This document shows positions 1 to 9,712 of a stretch of 64,000 nt of DNA, piece by piece. Made by a program: the position numbers and the translations under genes. The notes beneath the pieces were generated by a model. The model searched no databases and had not been told where the DNA came from. It saw only the letters and a program-made list of their open reading frames with translations. Within the stretch, counting starts at the first letter, position 1. Each line of letters starts with the position of its first letter. The stretch is from Aphanothece hegewaldii CCALA 016 (GTDB lineage Bacteria; Cyanobacteriota; Cyanobacteriia; Cyanobacteriales; Microcystaceae): positions 1 to 64,000 of the forward strand of contig NZ_PXOH01000009.1 of assembly GCF_003007785.1 (NCBI RefSeq), in the 5' to 3' direction.

Positions 1-31
1 ACGTAATCTTTGTCCGCAATTCATCCCATCG

Positions 32-2263
32 CTAACTAACGTATAGCGTGGGACTTCTTGCGGCGAACAAGTTAAATAGATCAGGATAGGAATTCAGATA
101 ACGCGAGGGAATAAAAGCCGTTGTCGAGCGATTTTCAGTGTAACCATTATTCAGATAATGTAGCGTAGCGGCTGCACCATTTAGTCCAAATGCACCGATT
201 AAGTCACCGGCATTTGAAGCAATGTAACGGAATTCATCGAAGCTGTCTATCGAGCGACCTTCAAAACGACCGTTAGAATAATAATGGTTGGTAAAGAATG
301 CTAGATTGTAGCCAGCATTAATATAATATGGAATTAAATCACGATAAGATGCGCCATATTGAGCCGGATCAAGTAAAAATTCAAAGGCTCCTAGATCAAT
401 TGTGCCATTGAATATCCGAGGATTTCCCGCAACATCGAACTTAATTTCTGGTGGGAAAGCAAGATTATTACCATTATTAATGGCTGGTGAGTTCCCTTAA
501 ATGTTTAAATTACCTGCACTTTGATTAACAAATAAAGGATCAGTATTTTGGTTATTGGTGCCAGTGTAACCACCCTGTACAATACTGTAATTGACTTGAG
601 TTGTTGCATTTCCTGTGTTGTAAATTTCATTACTTGAGATCGTGGAACGATTTCCCCAAAGAATACTATTATTGATGGTCACTTTGCTAGTATCTTCGCT
701 ATAAATACCGCCACCATTTTCGGCTAAACCTCGACTCAAAGTCGTATTAATTAAAGTTGTTTTGCTACTATCAAAGTTAGCGATCGCTCCGCCGCCTTTT
801 TCTGCAATATTGTTATCAAATACGACATTAATAAAGCTAGTTTCACTACTCCCAGTATTGACGATCGCACCGCCATAACTATTATTACTATTAACGTTAT
901 TCGCTTGATTATTGACGAAAACTGCATTAATAACGGATATTTCACCATTATCTGTATAGATTGCACCGCCATCATCAAAAGCTATATTTTCATTAAATTG
1001 AGCATTAGTGATTCCCATACTTCCAGAACTATTATATATTGCGCCTCCATCTTGTTCCGTCGCTTGATTAAAAAAGGTGACATTAGTCAAACCCAAATTA
1101 CTATAATAGTTATAAATCGCTCCTCCATTATTAGTAGCTGTATTATTTAGAAAAGTTCCTCCATTTAGAGTAATTCCACCTTCATCAGCATAAGAACCGC
1201 TATAAATTGCACCGCCATCACCTGCACTATTTTCCTTAAAAGTAACATTTAATAGTTGAGGATTTCCTTCTTGAGTATACAATCCACCACCTTTACCACT
1301 ACTACTATTTACTCTATTTTCAAGAATTAATAAATTAGCAAAAATAGCATCACTTCCATCGTTATAAATTCCACCACCATCACCACTATAGCGATCGTCA
1401 TTTCCTTTTGTAATTGTGAAACCATCTAATCGACTCGAAGCTGTGATATTATCACTAGCAAAAACAACATGATAACTATTATCACTATCGACCTCTAAAA
1501 ATCTAATATCTCCGCTTAAAATTGTTTGATTATTCGTCCAATTTCTTTGCTCTCGACTTGTTTCAAATCCCGCAAATCCGCCATAAATTTCTATACTTTG
1601 TTTGAGGTTAAAACTAATCGTTCGATCATTGGTTGTAGTCGGTTTATAAGTACCTGTTGCGACCCAAATTTCACTCCCAGTAGGTGAATTAGCTAAAGCG
1701 GTTTGCAAGTCTGTATAAGCATTTGCCCAAGATGTACCATTATTGACCCCATTAGCCCCTTGACTTACATAAATAATTGGGCTACCTTGCTCAAGGGGAA
1801 TCGTTTTTCCATTAAGATTAATTGTCGCGGTATCATCTTCTGTAAATGCTTTTGGGTTAAGCGGATTTCCCTGTACTAAATCGGCAAAAATTTCGCCTTC
1901 ATCACCTACTGTTTCTACAGTGTTTAACTGTGCATCTATCAAATGACCGTATTCTTCTAAAAGTATATCTGCTATGGTTGAAGGGGAAGCATAATTAATA
2001 AATTCAGAAGCGAGATAAATCTTATTAGTCTCTCTTGAATAGGCACCATAAGCACCATTAAGAGTAGCTAAAGATACAACTTCAATTAGATGCGAAACAT
2101 TTGTACACTCCATCGCAAATTTATGCTGTAACGCGCTGTAGTCATGGCTTTCACCGAATGATATGATCATACTTGACTGATATTCTGGAGAAGTTGCAAA
2201 CAGTTCTAATTCTGCATTAAATAAGTTAAGAGCAGAGTCTAAAATTGATAGAGAAGAAGTCAT
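32..2263 (-). pseudogene. Beta-helix exoprotein gene interrupted by an in-frame TAA
   Basis: The gene starts at the ATG at 2261-2263 and reads 588 codons to a TAA at 497-499. Directly behind that stop the same frame stays open for 154 more codons, to a TAG at 32-34, and the text is clearly coding: GNSPAIN, a typical ending of this beta-helix family, then FNGTIDLGAFE, then two HYxxxG-x-E-x-R type units. Residues 1-165 form an N-terminal domain with LLEEYGHLID and GDEGE motifs, resembling a metallopeptidase-like domain with a degenerate HExxH. Residues 165-585 are a pectin-lyase-like right-handed beta-helix with many short GGAIYN-type rungs. Such proteins are usually exported or surface-bound; no classical signal peptide is visible. 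The stop could be a true nonsense mutation, a base-calling error, or a programmed end that drops the tail. No good Shine-Dalgarno sequence precedes the start. Confidence 0.75.
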
Positions 2264-2403
2264 ATGACTTTTAGAGGAAAAAGGTGGTAAAAAAATACAG
2301 TTTAGTGTATTTTTGGCTAATTATATCATAAATTGTTGAAAAATGAAATTTGTAAACAATAAATGTGGGGATTTGGTCTCAAAACTTTTTACTAGCCTGA
2401 TAC

Positions 2404-2742
2404 CTAGTCGATAAACATTTTAAATGTCTCTACAATACGATCAACAAATTCTTTTGGTAGTATTTCTCCAGTTGTTTTCCACCAGCGCGTATTAAGATCG
2501 AGAGTTCGTACTTGTTCAGCTATTACAGAGCCTTCTATTTTAAATCCATCGGGAATCGGAATCATCATCTTGATCTTAGGTTTAATTGTACTTGTTATCG
2601 GAGTTACTACAACAATTCCCCTACGGACTACATTATATTTTGTATGACTAATTACCAGACAGGGGCGAGCGTTTCCTGCTTGTTCTCTGCCGCTAGTTGG
2701 ATTTAGATTAACTCTAATAATTTCGCCTCGTTGAATATTCAT
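2404..2742 (-). CDS. mazF: MazF/PemK-type toxin (endoribonuclease)
   Basis: This 112-residue protein has the MazF/PemK fold signature: RGEIIRVNLNPTSGREQAG near the N-terminus, then RPCLVISHTKYN and VVVTPITS. These are the conserved strands of the family, which cleaves mRNA or rRNA at short sequence motifs. Length is normal for the family. The ATG at 2740-2742 is preceded by an AAGAAGGGA ribosome binding site. It lies 16 bases downstream of the MazE-like gene on the same strand, the usual antitoxin-toxin order, so the two are very probably cotranscribed and autoregulated by the protein complex. Target specificity cannot be read from the sequence. Confidence 0.9.
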   Translation of the reverse strand: MNIQRGEIIRVNLNPTSGREQAGNARPCLVISHTKYNVVRRGIVVVTPITSTIKPKIKMMIPIPDGFKIEGSVIAEQVRTLDLNTRWWKTTGEILPKEFVDRIVETFKMFID

Positions 2743-2758
2743 TCCCTTCTTAAATTAA

Positions 2759-3010
2759 TTAAATCATTTCTCTACCTAGTGGCTCATTTTCTACAAACTC
2801 GTATACATCTTCTGGATACTGAAAATCTTGGGGAATACTGGTTAATAGTTCATCAAGCGTTGAGATATGTTTCTTTTTGGTAATGATGAGGGCATTTTCT
2901 GACTCTGTAAGTTCAATGATCGAGTTTTCATCAATGCCGAAACTTTTAGCGATTTGATGTGGGATTCTTAAACCAATACTATTACCCCACTTTTTTAGTT
3001 CAATATCCAT
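2759..3010 (-). CDS. mazE: MazE/AbrB-type antitoxin
   Basis: An 83-residue protein starting MDIELKKWGNSIGLRIP, the classic AbrB/MazE swapped-hairpin DNA-binding domain (KWGNS-x-G-RIP). The C-terminal half is acidic and would be the flexible part that wraps the toxin. The frame can be extended to a TTG at 3038-3040, but the ATG at 3008-3010 gives the conserved family N-terminus and is preferred. It is the first gene of the pair with the MazF-like toxin, and the AT-rich segment upstream (about 3011-3080) should hold the autoregulated promoter and operator. Confidence 0.88.
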   Translation of the reverse strand: MDIELKKWGNSIGLRIPHQIAKSFGIDENSIIELTESENALIITKKKHISTLDELLTSIPQDFQYPEDVYEFVENEPLGREMI

Positions 3011-3153
3011 TTCTACGACCTGATTTATTGAGTTATACAATGTATAATATCATGCAAAAATTAATAATAATTAAAACAAGTGCCGAAAACTTGTTATAAA
3101 TCTGAGTAACGGTTTAGATAAACGATGGGTTTGGAGACCAAACTGCACCGCTT

Positions 3154-3172
3154 GCTGACTTTAAAAGTCAGC
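3154..3172. repeat. Short perfect inverted repeat between fabG and mazE
   Basis: Arms GCTGACTTT and AAAGTCAGC are separated by one base, giving a nearly perfect palindrome. It lies between the end of fabG and the start of the antitoxin gene, both on the minus strand. It could be a terminator stem for fabG, but no T-run follows on that strand, or an operator for the toxin-antitoxin pair. The function is undecided. Confidence 0.4.
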
Positions 3173-3214
3173 GAAACGGCGTGCAGTGCATTCCGCACCC
3201 CTACCAATAATTAA

Positions 3215-4009
<795 letters not shown>

Positions 4010-4066
4010 TCATATCACGCATGAATATTGTGATGGGTTAGGGGACAAAGAATCAATCGTTTAGTT

Positions 4067-4084
4067 AAGAGGGATCAGCCTCTT
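4067..4084. repeat. Hairpin in the fabG-psb27 divergent spacer
   Basis: AAGAGG and CCTCTT form a six-base-pair stem with a six-base loop in the spacer shared by the divergent fabG and psb27 promoters. It may be an operator or a 5' leader structure of one of them. No T-run follows, so a terminator is unlikely. Confidence 0.25.
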
Positions 4085-4188
4085 TGGGGATGATTATCAG
4101 GTTCACATTGTTATAAAAGTGATTAATATACCCTCCATTCCTGATACGATAAGAGGGCTAAAGGTTAATTTTTGTATCAAATTAAGTC

Positions 4189-4590
4189 ATGAATATTAAA
4201 TCATACATATCCCGCTTACTCGCGCTTGTCTTAGTTGTTGTTATCGGTTTAGTGGGTTGTTCGAGTCCATCTGGGCTATCGGGTAACTACGGACAAGATA
4301 CCCTCAAAGTCATCGAAACCTTAACCACAGCTATCAATTTACCCGATGATTCGCCCGATAAAACAGATATTCAATCCTTAGCACGTCAACAAATTAATGA
4401 TTACATTTCTCGCTATCGTAAGGATACTAAATCGGGTGGACTACGTTCATTTACAACAATGCAAACAGCAGTGAACGCTTTAGCTGGGTATTATACCGCT
4501 TATGGTAGCCGTCCTATTCCAGAGAAATTAAAAGCCCGTTTAAAACAAGAGTTTAATGTTGTTGAACTCTCTCTGAAAAAAGAAGCATAA
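4189..4590 (+). CDS. psb27: Photosystem II assembly lipoprotein Psb27
   Basis: A 133-residue lipoprotein. The N-terminal signal has a hydrophobic stretch ending in the lipobox LVGC, so Cys24 should be lipidated and the protein anchored on the lumenal side of the thylakoid membrane. The rest is the small helical bundle of Psb27, with SGNYGQDTLKVIETL, RQQINDYISRYR and FTTMQTAVNALAGYY. Psb27 binds CP43 in photosystem II assembly and repair intermediates and delays attachment of the manganese cluster. Length and motif order match the family. It stands alone, divergent from fabG, and is followed by a pair of palindromes that probably end its transcript. Confidence 0.93.
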   Translation: MNIKSYISRLLALVLVVVIGLVGCSSPSGLSGNYGQDTLKVIETLTTAINLPDDSPDKTDIQSLARQQINDYISRYRKDTKSGGLRSFTTMQTAVNALAGYYTAYGSRPIPEKLKARLKQEFNVVELSLKKEA

Positions 4591-4642
4591 AAATAGATTG
4601 ATTTGTGGTAAGTCAGTCAGTGAATTAATTCACTGTCTCATC

Positions 4643-4705
4643 GCTAAAGTCCGTTAAAACGGACTAAAATTTTATAAGTTCGAGTCGGTTTTAACCGACT
4701 TTAGC
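4643..4705. repeat. Double palindrome in large inverted-repeat arrangement
   Basis: Two 18-base palindromes, 4648-4665 (AGTCCGTT-AA-AACGGACT) and 4683-4700 (AGTCGGTT-TT-AACCGACT), lie 17 bases apart. With the flanking GCTAA/TTAGC the whole block is also a 23-base inverted repeat (4643-4665 against 4683-4705) with only two mismatches. It lies between convergent genes (psb27 and the minus-strand dehydrogenase-like gene), so it can act as a bidirectional terminator. The nested symmetry also resembles REP-like or miniature mobile repeats seen in cyanobacterial spacers. Confidence 0.7.
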
Positions 4706-4737
4706 TTTAAGACAGGAATTTTAATCCTTGGCTATCA

Positions 4738-5841
4738 TCAATCTTGGGCTATCATCTGTTGATCTATTTTGATTCCTCTATTCTGCATCGCTTCAATAAA
4801 TAAATCTGTAGATAAAGCTTGTTCGACTGGATAGACACCGGGCTGATTGATTTTTCCTTCTAGTAGATATTGTGCAATACTTCCCGTACCACAACCCGCC
4901 GCAAAAGCTGTATCTTGATGAACCATTGACGAAGAATAAAGGGCTTTTTGATTGTTTTTTATACCTTGAATTTCAGCCCGCATTGCTACACCAATTCCGC
5001 TAAATTGATCAGTAACCGAAGTCATGTTGTAACTAACTTTTGAAAAGAATTCAATACCTTTTTTACTTTCGATCCAACTCTTGGGGAAAACATGAGCAGT
5101 GATCCAAGTTAGATGATTATAAAAATCGGGTATAGAACCAAATTTAGTAATGACATTCTTCACTTTAAATGATTCAGCAAATGTATAAGTTTCAGGCATA
5201 TCAAACCAATAAACCCCCGTTTTTCCATAGGGTTTAGGAAACTCAACAACTTCTCTTTTAGTATAGGGTAAAACTGTTTTCCATTGCCCATCAATCCAAG
5301 CTTCAAAAGGATGTCTTAAACCGAGAAAAGTCGTTCGCATAACGGTTATTCCTGCGCCACCTGATCCCGAAACAACATAACTTAAATGAATCGTTTCTGC
5401 TGTATCTAATTGTTCAACTCCTTGGCGAACTATACTATTAGATATCCCTGGAAAAATCCCCGTATTTAAAATTGCTGTAATACCTGCTTTTCTTACATCT
5501 TCTTTATAAGGAATTAGTTTTCTATAGAAAGAACGATGATCACTAACATCAATATAATTAACTTTTTCTTCTAAACATATTTTTAAAACAGTTTCATCTC
5601 GATAGTGAAATGGCCCAGCGCAATGAATGACTAAATTTGCCTCTTTAATTGCTTCTCTAAGTCGTTTTAGTTCGGCTAAATCTAACACTAAAAATTGCAA
5701 GTTTGGCTGAGATACAATCTGTTTTTGAGTCCGCCCTGTAATCGTTACCTGAGCATTGGTATGTTTTAAGATATCTTCTGCTACGCTTCGACCAATTCTT
5801 CCTTGTCCACCTAATATTAAAACTTTTTGTTGTTGTGACAT
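4738..5841 (-). CDS. Saccharopine dehydrogenase-like NAD(P)-binding protein
   Basis: A 367-residue soluble protein opening with a Rossmann motif (VLILGGQGRIGRSVAEDIL) and an early VTITGRT segment. That is the N-terminal NAD(P)-binding domain of the saccharopine dehydrogenase family. VIHCAGPF and VNYIDVSDH are further family landmarks. The remainder matches the general fold of these oxidoreductases but does not reveal a substrate. In bacteria such proteins take part in lysine, carboxynorspermidine or unknown metabolism. No metabolic partner gene lies next to it, so no reaction is assigned. It is convergent with psb27 and probably monocistronic. Confidence 0.75.
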   Translation of the reverse strand: MSQQQKVLILGGQGRIGRSVAEDILKHTNAQVTITGRTQKQIVSQPNLQFLVLDLAELKRLREAIKEANLVIHCAGPFHYRDETVLKICLEEKVNYIDVSDHRSFYRKLIPYKEDVRKAGITAILNTGIFPGISNSIVRQGVEQLDTAETIHLSYVVSGSGGAGITVMRTTFLGLRHPFEAWIDGQWKTVLPYTKREVVEFPKPYGKTGVYWFDMPETYTFAESFKVKNVITKFGSIPDFYNHLTWITAHVFPKSWIESKKGIEFFSKVSYNMTSVTDQFSGIGVAMRAEIQGIKNNQKALYSSSMVHQDTAFAAGCGTGSIAQYLLEGKINQPGVYPVEQALSTDLFIEAMQNRGIKIDQQMIAQD

Positions 5842-6034
5842 TTAGAGTTTCTCCTAATATTTTGAACAGATATTAATCTCAAATATATATTTTTTGAGAT
5901 TGGCAACTAAGCCCCTACAAATGATGGAAAAATTATCAAAAATCTTAATATAATGTATTAAGATCTATTATCAAATATAACATGAACAAGAATCCATACT
6001 CTCGTTTTTTAATTGTTGATTTTTGCAAACAAGA

Positions 6035-7417
6035 TTAACTTAAAAAATTATCTTGTTTACTTTTTAGAGGATAATGACTAGCAATAATCGCAATCATGAG
6101 CCACCATAGGGTACTAACTTGGGGACGATACCAAACTGTATCAACAAAACCATGTGTTAAAATACCAGCCATAGCAGCGATCGCAGCAATAATCCAAAAT
6201 CCTTGTAAGTTATTTTGTTTTTGTAATCCTTGCAGTCGCCACACGCCAGTAGTAAAGGTAACACCGAGTAAACTCAAGAAACAAGTTAAACCAATTAAAC
6301 CCGTTTCCACAGTAGTTTCTAAATAGATAGAATAAGCACTCAAAGCCGAAAAACGAGGCTTCATATACAAAGGATACACTTTATTAAACGCTTCATTTCC
6401 AGGGCCAATACCCAGTATCGGACGTGCTTTAATCATTTTAATCACAGATTCCCAAACATTGAGGCGAAAATTATTACTACTATCGCCACGACCCGCAAAA
6501 ATACTTAGAATACGGATGCGTAACGGTTCAACAAAGAGAAAACCTCCGAGTAGTATGATGCCAAAAAATACTAAAACCAATGGTAATAACCAAGTTTGCC
6601 AAAAGCTAGGCAAAGAATGACGAAACCAGACATATAACAAAATGGCAAAGACAACCATTAAAGCCATCATGCCGAGCCAACCGCCGCGACTATCGGTAAA
6701 ATATAAACAAGCCGAGTTGATGCCAAAAAATAATCCAGCTAAAATTTTAGGTAGCAAACCTTGCCAAACAAAAATTGCTGCTAAACTTAATGCGATCGCA
6801 GGTAATAAATAAGCAGCTAATAAATTAGGATTTCCCAGATAACTATAAGCTCTAGTATCGCCCGCCATTTCTGAGGTAGGATCGTTCCACGTGGCTAATT
6901 GTTCGGCACCAAAGATCTGTTGTCGAATACCATATACACTCACAATAGCCGACACTAACAGGAAAACTGTAATTACCCCGTTTCGGCGACGTGGTGAACG
7001 TAAAACCCTTGAAGCTAAAGCAAAAAAGATTAAATATAGCGTTAGTTTAATCCATCCGCTAAATGCTGCCGCTTTGACGGGTGATAAAGCAACCGCTAAA
7101 GTCGCAATACACCAATACAAAAATACTAACAGGTGAATGGGTGTACTTTCAAAGGGATTATTTTCAGAAAGGGTTAAAAGTACCCAATACACAGCAATAC
7201 AAAAGAGGATAACACCGAGGAGACTGGTGGCACTAAAAGGGGCTAATCCTAAGAGTACACTAATCAAAACCGCGCCGATGTCTTCGGAGAATTTTAATAA
7301 TGTACTGGTTTCGCGCCATCGACTAAAAATGCCGAGACTTCGATAAACATAACTAGACTGTCGCCACCCAAAGGGAATGAGACTATCTAGAGTTAATTGT
7401 TTTAAGATAGCTATCAT
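6035..7417 (-). CDS. ictB: IctB-family membrane protein (O-antigen-ligase-like)
   Basis: A 460-residue polytopic membrane protein with about ten to twelve hydrophobic segments. It has the large loop and the LNVWESVIKMIKARPILGIGPGNEAF region typical of the Wzy/O-antigen ligase superfamily. In cyanobacteria this lineage is called IctB and was first named a putative inorganic carbon transporter; its biochemical role remains disputed and the ligase-like domain suggests a glycan or envelope function. The segment NPTSEMAGDTRAYSYLGNPNLLAAYLLPA is also family-typical. It is on its own transcription unit, between the saccharopine-like gene and sulfiredoxin, all on the minus strand. Family assignment is firm; function is not. 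Confidence 0.85.
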   Translation of the reverse strand: MIAILKQLTLDSLIPFGWRQSSYVYRSLGIFSRWRETSTLLKFSEDIGAVLISVLLGLAPFSATSLLGVILFCIAVYWVLLTLSENNPFESTPIHLLVFLYWCIATLAVALSPVKAAAFSGWIKLTLYLIFFALASRVLRSPRRRNGVITVFLLVSAIVSVYGIRQQIFGAEQLATWNDPTSEMAGDTRAYSYLGNPNLLAAYLLPAIALSLAAIFVWQGLLPKILAGLFFGINSACLYFTDSRGGWLGMMALMVVFAILLYVWFRHSLPSFWQTWLLPLVLVFFGIILLGGFLFVEPLRIRILSIFAGRGDSSNNFRLNVWESVIKMIKARPILGIGPGNEAFNKVYPLYMKPRFSALSAYSIYLETTVETGLIGLTCFLSLLGVTFTTGVWRLQGLQKQNNLQGFWIIAAIAAMAGILTHGFVDTVWYRPQVSTLWWLMIAIIASHYPLKSKQDNFLS

Positions 7418-7494
7418 AGAAAATTACAAATAATTGATACATGGGATTTAAGCAGACACGCGGTTTTTTGTCTACTGATCCCATGACGACCAAT

Positions 7495-7755
7495 TTATGC
7501 TAAATGTTTTTCTAGGACCGATCGCGGTGCATGACGAACCCGACATTTAATGGTCTCTTTTGAGAGACGTTGATGGGCTTCAAAACGATGACAACCCGAA
7601 AAGCCGTAATATGATCCTTCAACTTCTAAAACGTCAATTGGTTCGTGTAAACCTTCAGTAGCGATCGATTTCATTAACGCTTGCACTTTATCGGGATCAG
7701 TTTGTCGAGGTAAAGGACGACGAATCTCAGAGATAGGAATTTCTTTGACTTCCAT
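7495..7755 (-). CDS. srx: Sulfiredoxin
   Basis: An 86-residue protein of the ParB/sulfiredoxin fold. The catalytic motif FSGCHRFEAHQRL contains the single essential cysteine, and IPISEIRRPLPRQTDPDKV is the conserved nucleotide-binding N-terminus. Sulfiredoxin uses ATP to reduce the sulfinic form of 2-Cys peroxiredoxins, restoring peroxide scavenging. The ATG at 7753-7755 gives the usual family length; the frame extends upstream to a TTG at 7816-7818 but the extra residues are not family-like. No strong Shine-Dalgarno sequence is visible. It may share a transcript with ictB downstream, 77 bases away. Confidence 0.88.
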   Translation of the reverse strand: MEVKEIPISEIRRPLPRQTDPDKVQALMKSIATEGLHEPIDVLEVEGSYYGFSGCHRFEAHQRLSKETIKCRVRHAPRSVLEKHLA

Positions 7756-7869
7756 TGATCTGTAAAAATCTGATTCTTTCTTCGATTTTAACGCGAATAT
7801 CAAAGTAGGATCGGTCAATAATTTTTTGTCAAGGAAGAAATTAAAAAGAAGTCGTTTTTTAGAATATCC

Positions 7870-7892
7870 GCGATTACCTTCTAGGTAACCGC
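7870..7892 (-). terminator. Stem-loop downstream of the 342-residue gene
   Basis: GCGATTACC and GGTAACCGC pair over nine positions (one G-T wobble) around a five-base loop, 15 bases after the end of the minus-strand gene at 7907. There is no clear T-run on the transcribed strand, so this is a possible but not canonical terminator. Confidence 0.4.
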
Positions 7893-7906
7893 AGATTAAC
7901 TAGAAC

Positions 7907-8935
7907 CTACAGATTAAAGATGGGATTGCCAGCAGTATCCTCACTGACAATAGCTAAACCCTCATATTCAATGCTGCCGGTTAATGTACCTGGTAAGGGT
8001 TGACCGTTTAGAGCTAACATACCCAGTCTCCGGATTGTGGCCTTGCCATCCCCAGTTGTTGAACCTAATACATCGTCTTGGAAGTCGCTAATTTGGTAGA
8101 CAAGACCATTTTCAAGTTGAGCAATCAGCTTTTTACCATCGGGAGTAAAAGCTAAACCCGAATCGAAACCGTCTTGGGGAGAGTCGGGGTCAGGTCTACC
8201 AGCATTGTTGGCGTTGGTTAACACGTCGAAAGCTGTACCATTAGGGTTAACTAACTGAATAGCACCCGTTAAGAAATCACCGTTGGGAGCTTGAGGAAAT
8301 AGATTAACTGCGTAAATTTCTGCTCCATCTCCATCGGCAAGATTGAAATCACTGGCAAATGCTTTATATTTGCCTGTATATTGGCCATCGAGAGCATTAA
8401 CATTGACGGGAGTGTTATAAATAGCCAATCCATCGGCAAATTCTGTATCAGTTCCTACTTGAGCAAGAGTAGTATTGCCATAATTCCCACCCGCACCAGT
8501 TTTGTAAAGTATGCTTCCACTAGCTGGAGAACTTTGAACAATATACTGAATAGCTTTTTCAGCCTTATTGACGTAAATGTCTGACCCAGTATCAGTAAAC
8601 TGACGGGCAGTACCACCAAAATTTTGCACTTGGGGTGCAGGGGGTAAAGAAGGCTCATCAAGATTATTAACCCGACGACCAGTACCTGTACCCTCGGAAA
8701 CGCCACTAATTCCTTGAATGCGAGGAGAAGTGCCAAGACCTTCGATGTCCTCTCCACCGTCTCCAGTAAAATTGGGTGCGCTTAGAATACCGACAAGCTC
8801 CACAGCAATGATGCCGTTACCACCGTTAATAGGAGCATCAGGAATAAGGTAGCGGTAAACTTCAAAACCCTCGTTAGCTGGGTTGGGCGCAGCTGGATTT
8901 ACTGCATCACCAATTGTGTAGCCGTAAAAAGCCAT
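7907..8935 (-). CDS. Uncharacterised beta-rich protein, 342 residues
   Basis: I do not recognise this family. The protein is rich in Gly, Asp, Asn and Pro, low in Cys and Lys, and contains several phrases typical of propeller-like secreted proteins, for example DGFDSGLAFTPDGKKLIAQLENGLVYQI and TGSIEYEGLAIV near the C-terminus. There is no evident signal peptide: it begins MAFYGYTIGDAVNP. A good Shine-Dalgarno (TGAGGAAAG) precedes the ATG at 8933-8935, so the start looks right. Composition resembles Ca-dependent secreted cyanobacterial proteins, and export without a classical signal is possible. It sits alone between sulfiredoxin and a long empty spacer. An esterase-like or phytase-like propeller is conceivable but not supported. 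Confidence 0.6.
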   Translation of the reverse strand: MAFYGYTIGDAVNPAAPNPANEGFEVYRYLIPDAPINGGNGIIAVELVGILSAPNFTGDGGEDIEGLGTSPRIQGISGVSEGTGTGRRVNNLDEPSLPPAPQVQNFGGTARQFTDTGSDIYVNKAEKAIQYIVQSSPASGSILYKTGAGGNYGNTTLAQVGTDTEFADGLAIYNTPVNVNALDGQYTGKYKAFASDFNLADGDGAEIYAVNLFPQAPNGDFLTGAIQLVNPNGTAFDVLTNANNAGRPDPDSPQDGFDSGLAFTPDGKKLIAQLENGLVYQISDFQDDVLGSTTGDGKATIRRLGMLALNGQPLPGTLTGSIEYEGLAIVSEDTAGNPIFNL

Positions 8936-9444
8936 ATTTTTACTTTCCTCAATAAAACTTGTAGATTGTTAATTGGTTAGGATGCGAAAGGAGGAGATAT
9001 TTCTATCTCGGCAGCAATAAACAAGACAAATTAATTGTCTAAAAACCTGCTATGATTGGTTTTTGAAAAACTATCTATCTTTTCAGATAGGCGCAATTCA
9101 AAAGATTTATTTTCCTAACCAAAAACTAATTTAACTGGTTTCTGTTAAAACAATAATATATTTAGGTTAAATAATTGGTAATGTTTGGTAAAGTATGGCT
9201 AATCTGTAAATTATAGCTTTAATTTAATCAATATTAATAGAGTCAGCACTCGTCTTTTTTATCTGATGACGATGATTTTAAGAGAGAGATTGAATTAATA
9301 ACTCCTGTGATTTATTGTAAACAAAGTTATTTTAACTGTAAAACTCAAGTCTCATTTACTATGAGAAAGCTATTCGCTTCAAGACATCTAGCAACATTTT
9401 TAGCTCACTCAAAAAAAGCCCGATCAAATCGTTTGAGTAGATTG
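8936..9444. other. Non-coding spacer of about 500 bases
   Basis: AT-rich spacer upstream of the minus-strand gene at 7907-8935. A small hairpin (CTATCT-TTTC-AGATAG) occurs at 9075-9090 and may lie in the 5' leader of that gene. I see no further gene, tRNA or recognised riboswitch. Confidence 0.5.
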
Positions 9445-9657
9445 CTATGATATGTTTTCAACGATCGCTAAATCAATTCTCTCCCTATCTGACAGATTAA
9501 GCTCAAGGGAAAGATTAATGGCGGACGATACATCCATGCCGCCCCGCTCGGTGAGCTTTCTTGTCATGGCTGGTGTAAAGCAAAGTTGATCTGCAAAGGG
9601 AAACCCAAAGAACAAAATCTTAATCTTCTTTACAAAAGTCTCTTCTTTGGAGAGCAA
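9445..9657 (-). CDS. Doubtful small ORF, 70 codons
   Basis: This frame can only begin at a TTG (9655-9657) or at an internal ATG giving about 41 residues (MTRKLTERGGMDVSS onwards). The distal part has a more GC-rich, protein-like composition (SLELNLSDRERIDLAIVENIS) than the surrounding spacer. I recognise no family. It may be the remnant end of a decayed gene or a chance frame. It lies divergent from the small gene at 9713. Confidence 0.2.
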   Translation of the reverse strand: MLSKEETFVKKIKILFFGFPFADQLCFTPAMTRKLTERGGMDVSSAINLSLELNLSDRERIDLAIVENIS

Positions 9658-9712
9658 TTGTGTACTATTAACAATTATAACAAATTTGTTTTAATGAAAG
9701 GAAAATAGGTTA

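Noticed and set aside
1-31. Another gene at the extreme left edge
   Set aside because: After the TAG at 32-34, 31 bases are too few to judge; one minus-strand frame stays open to the edge but carries no recognisable text.
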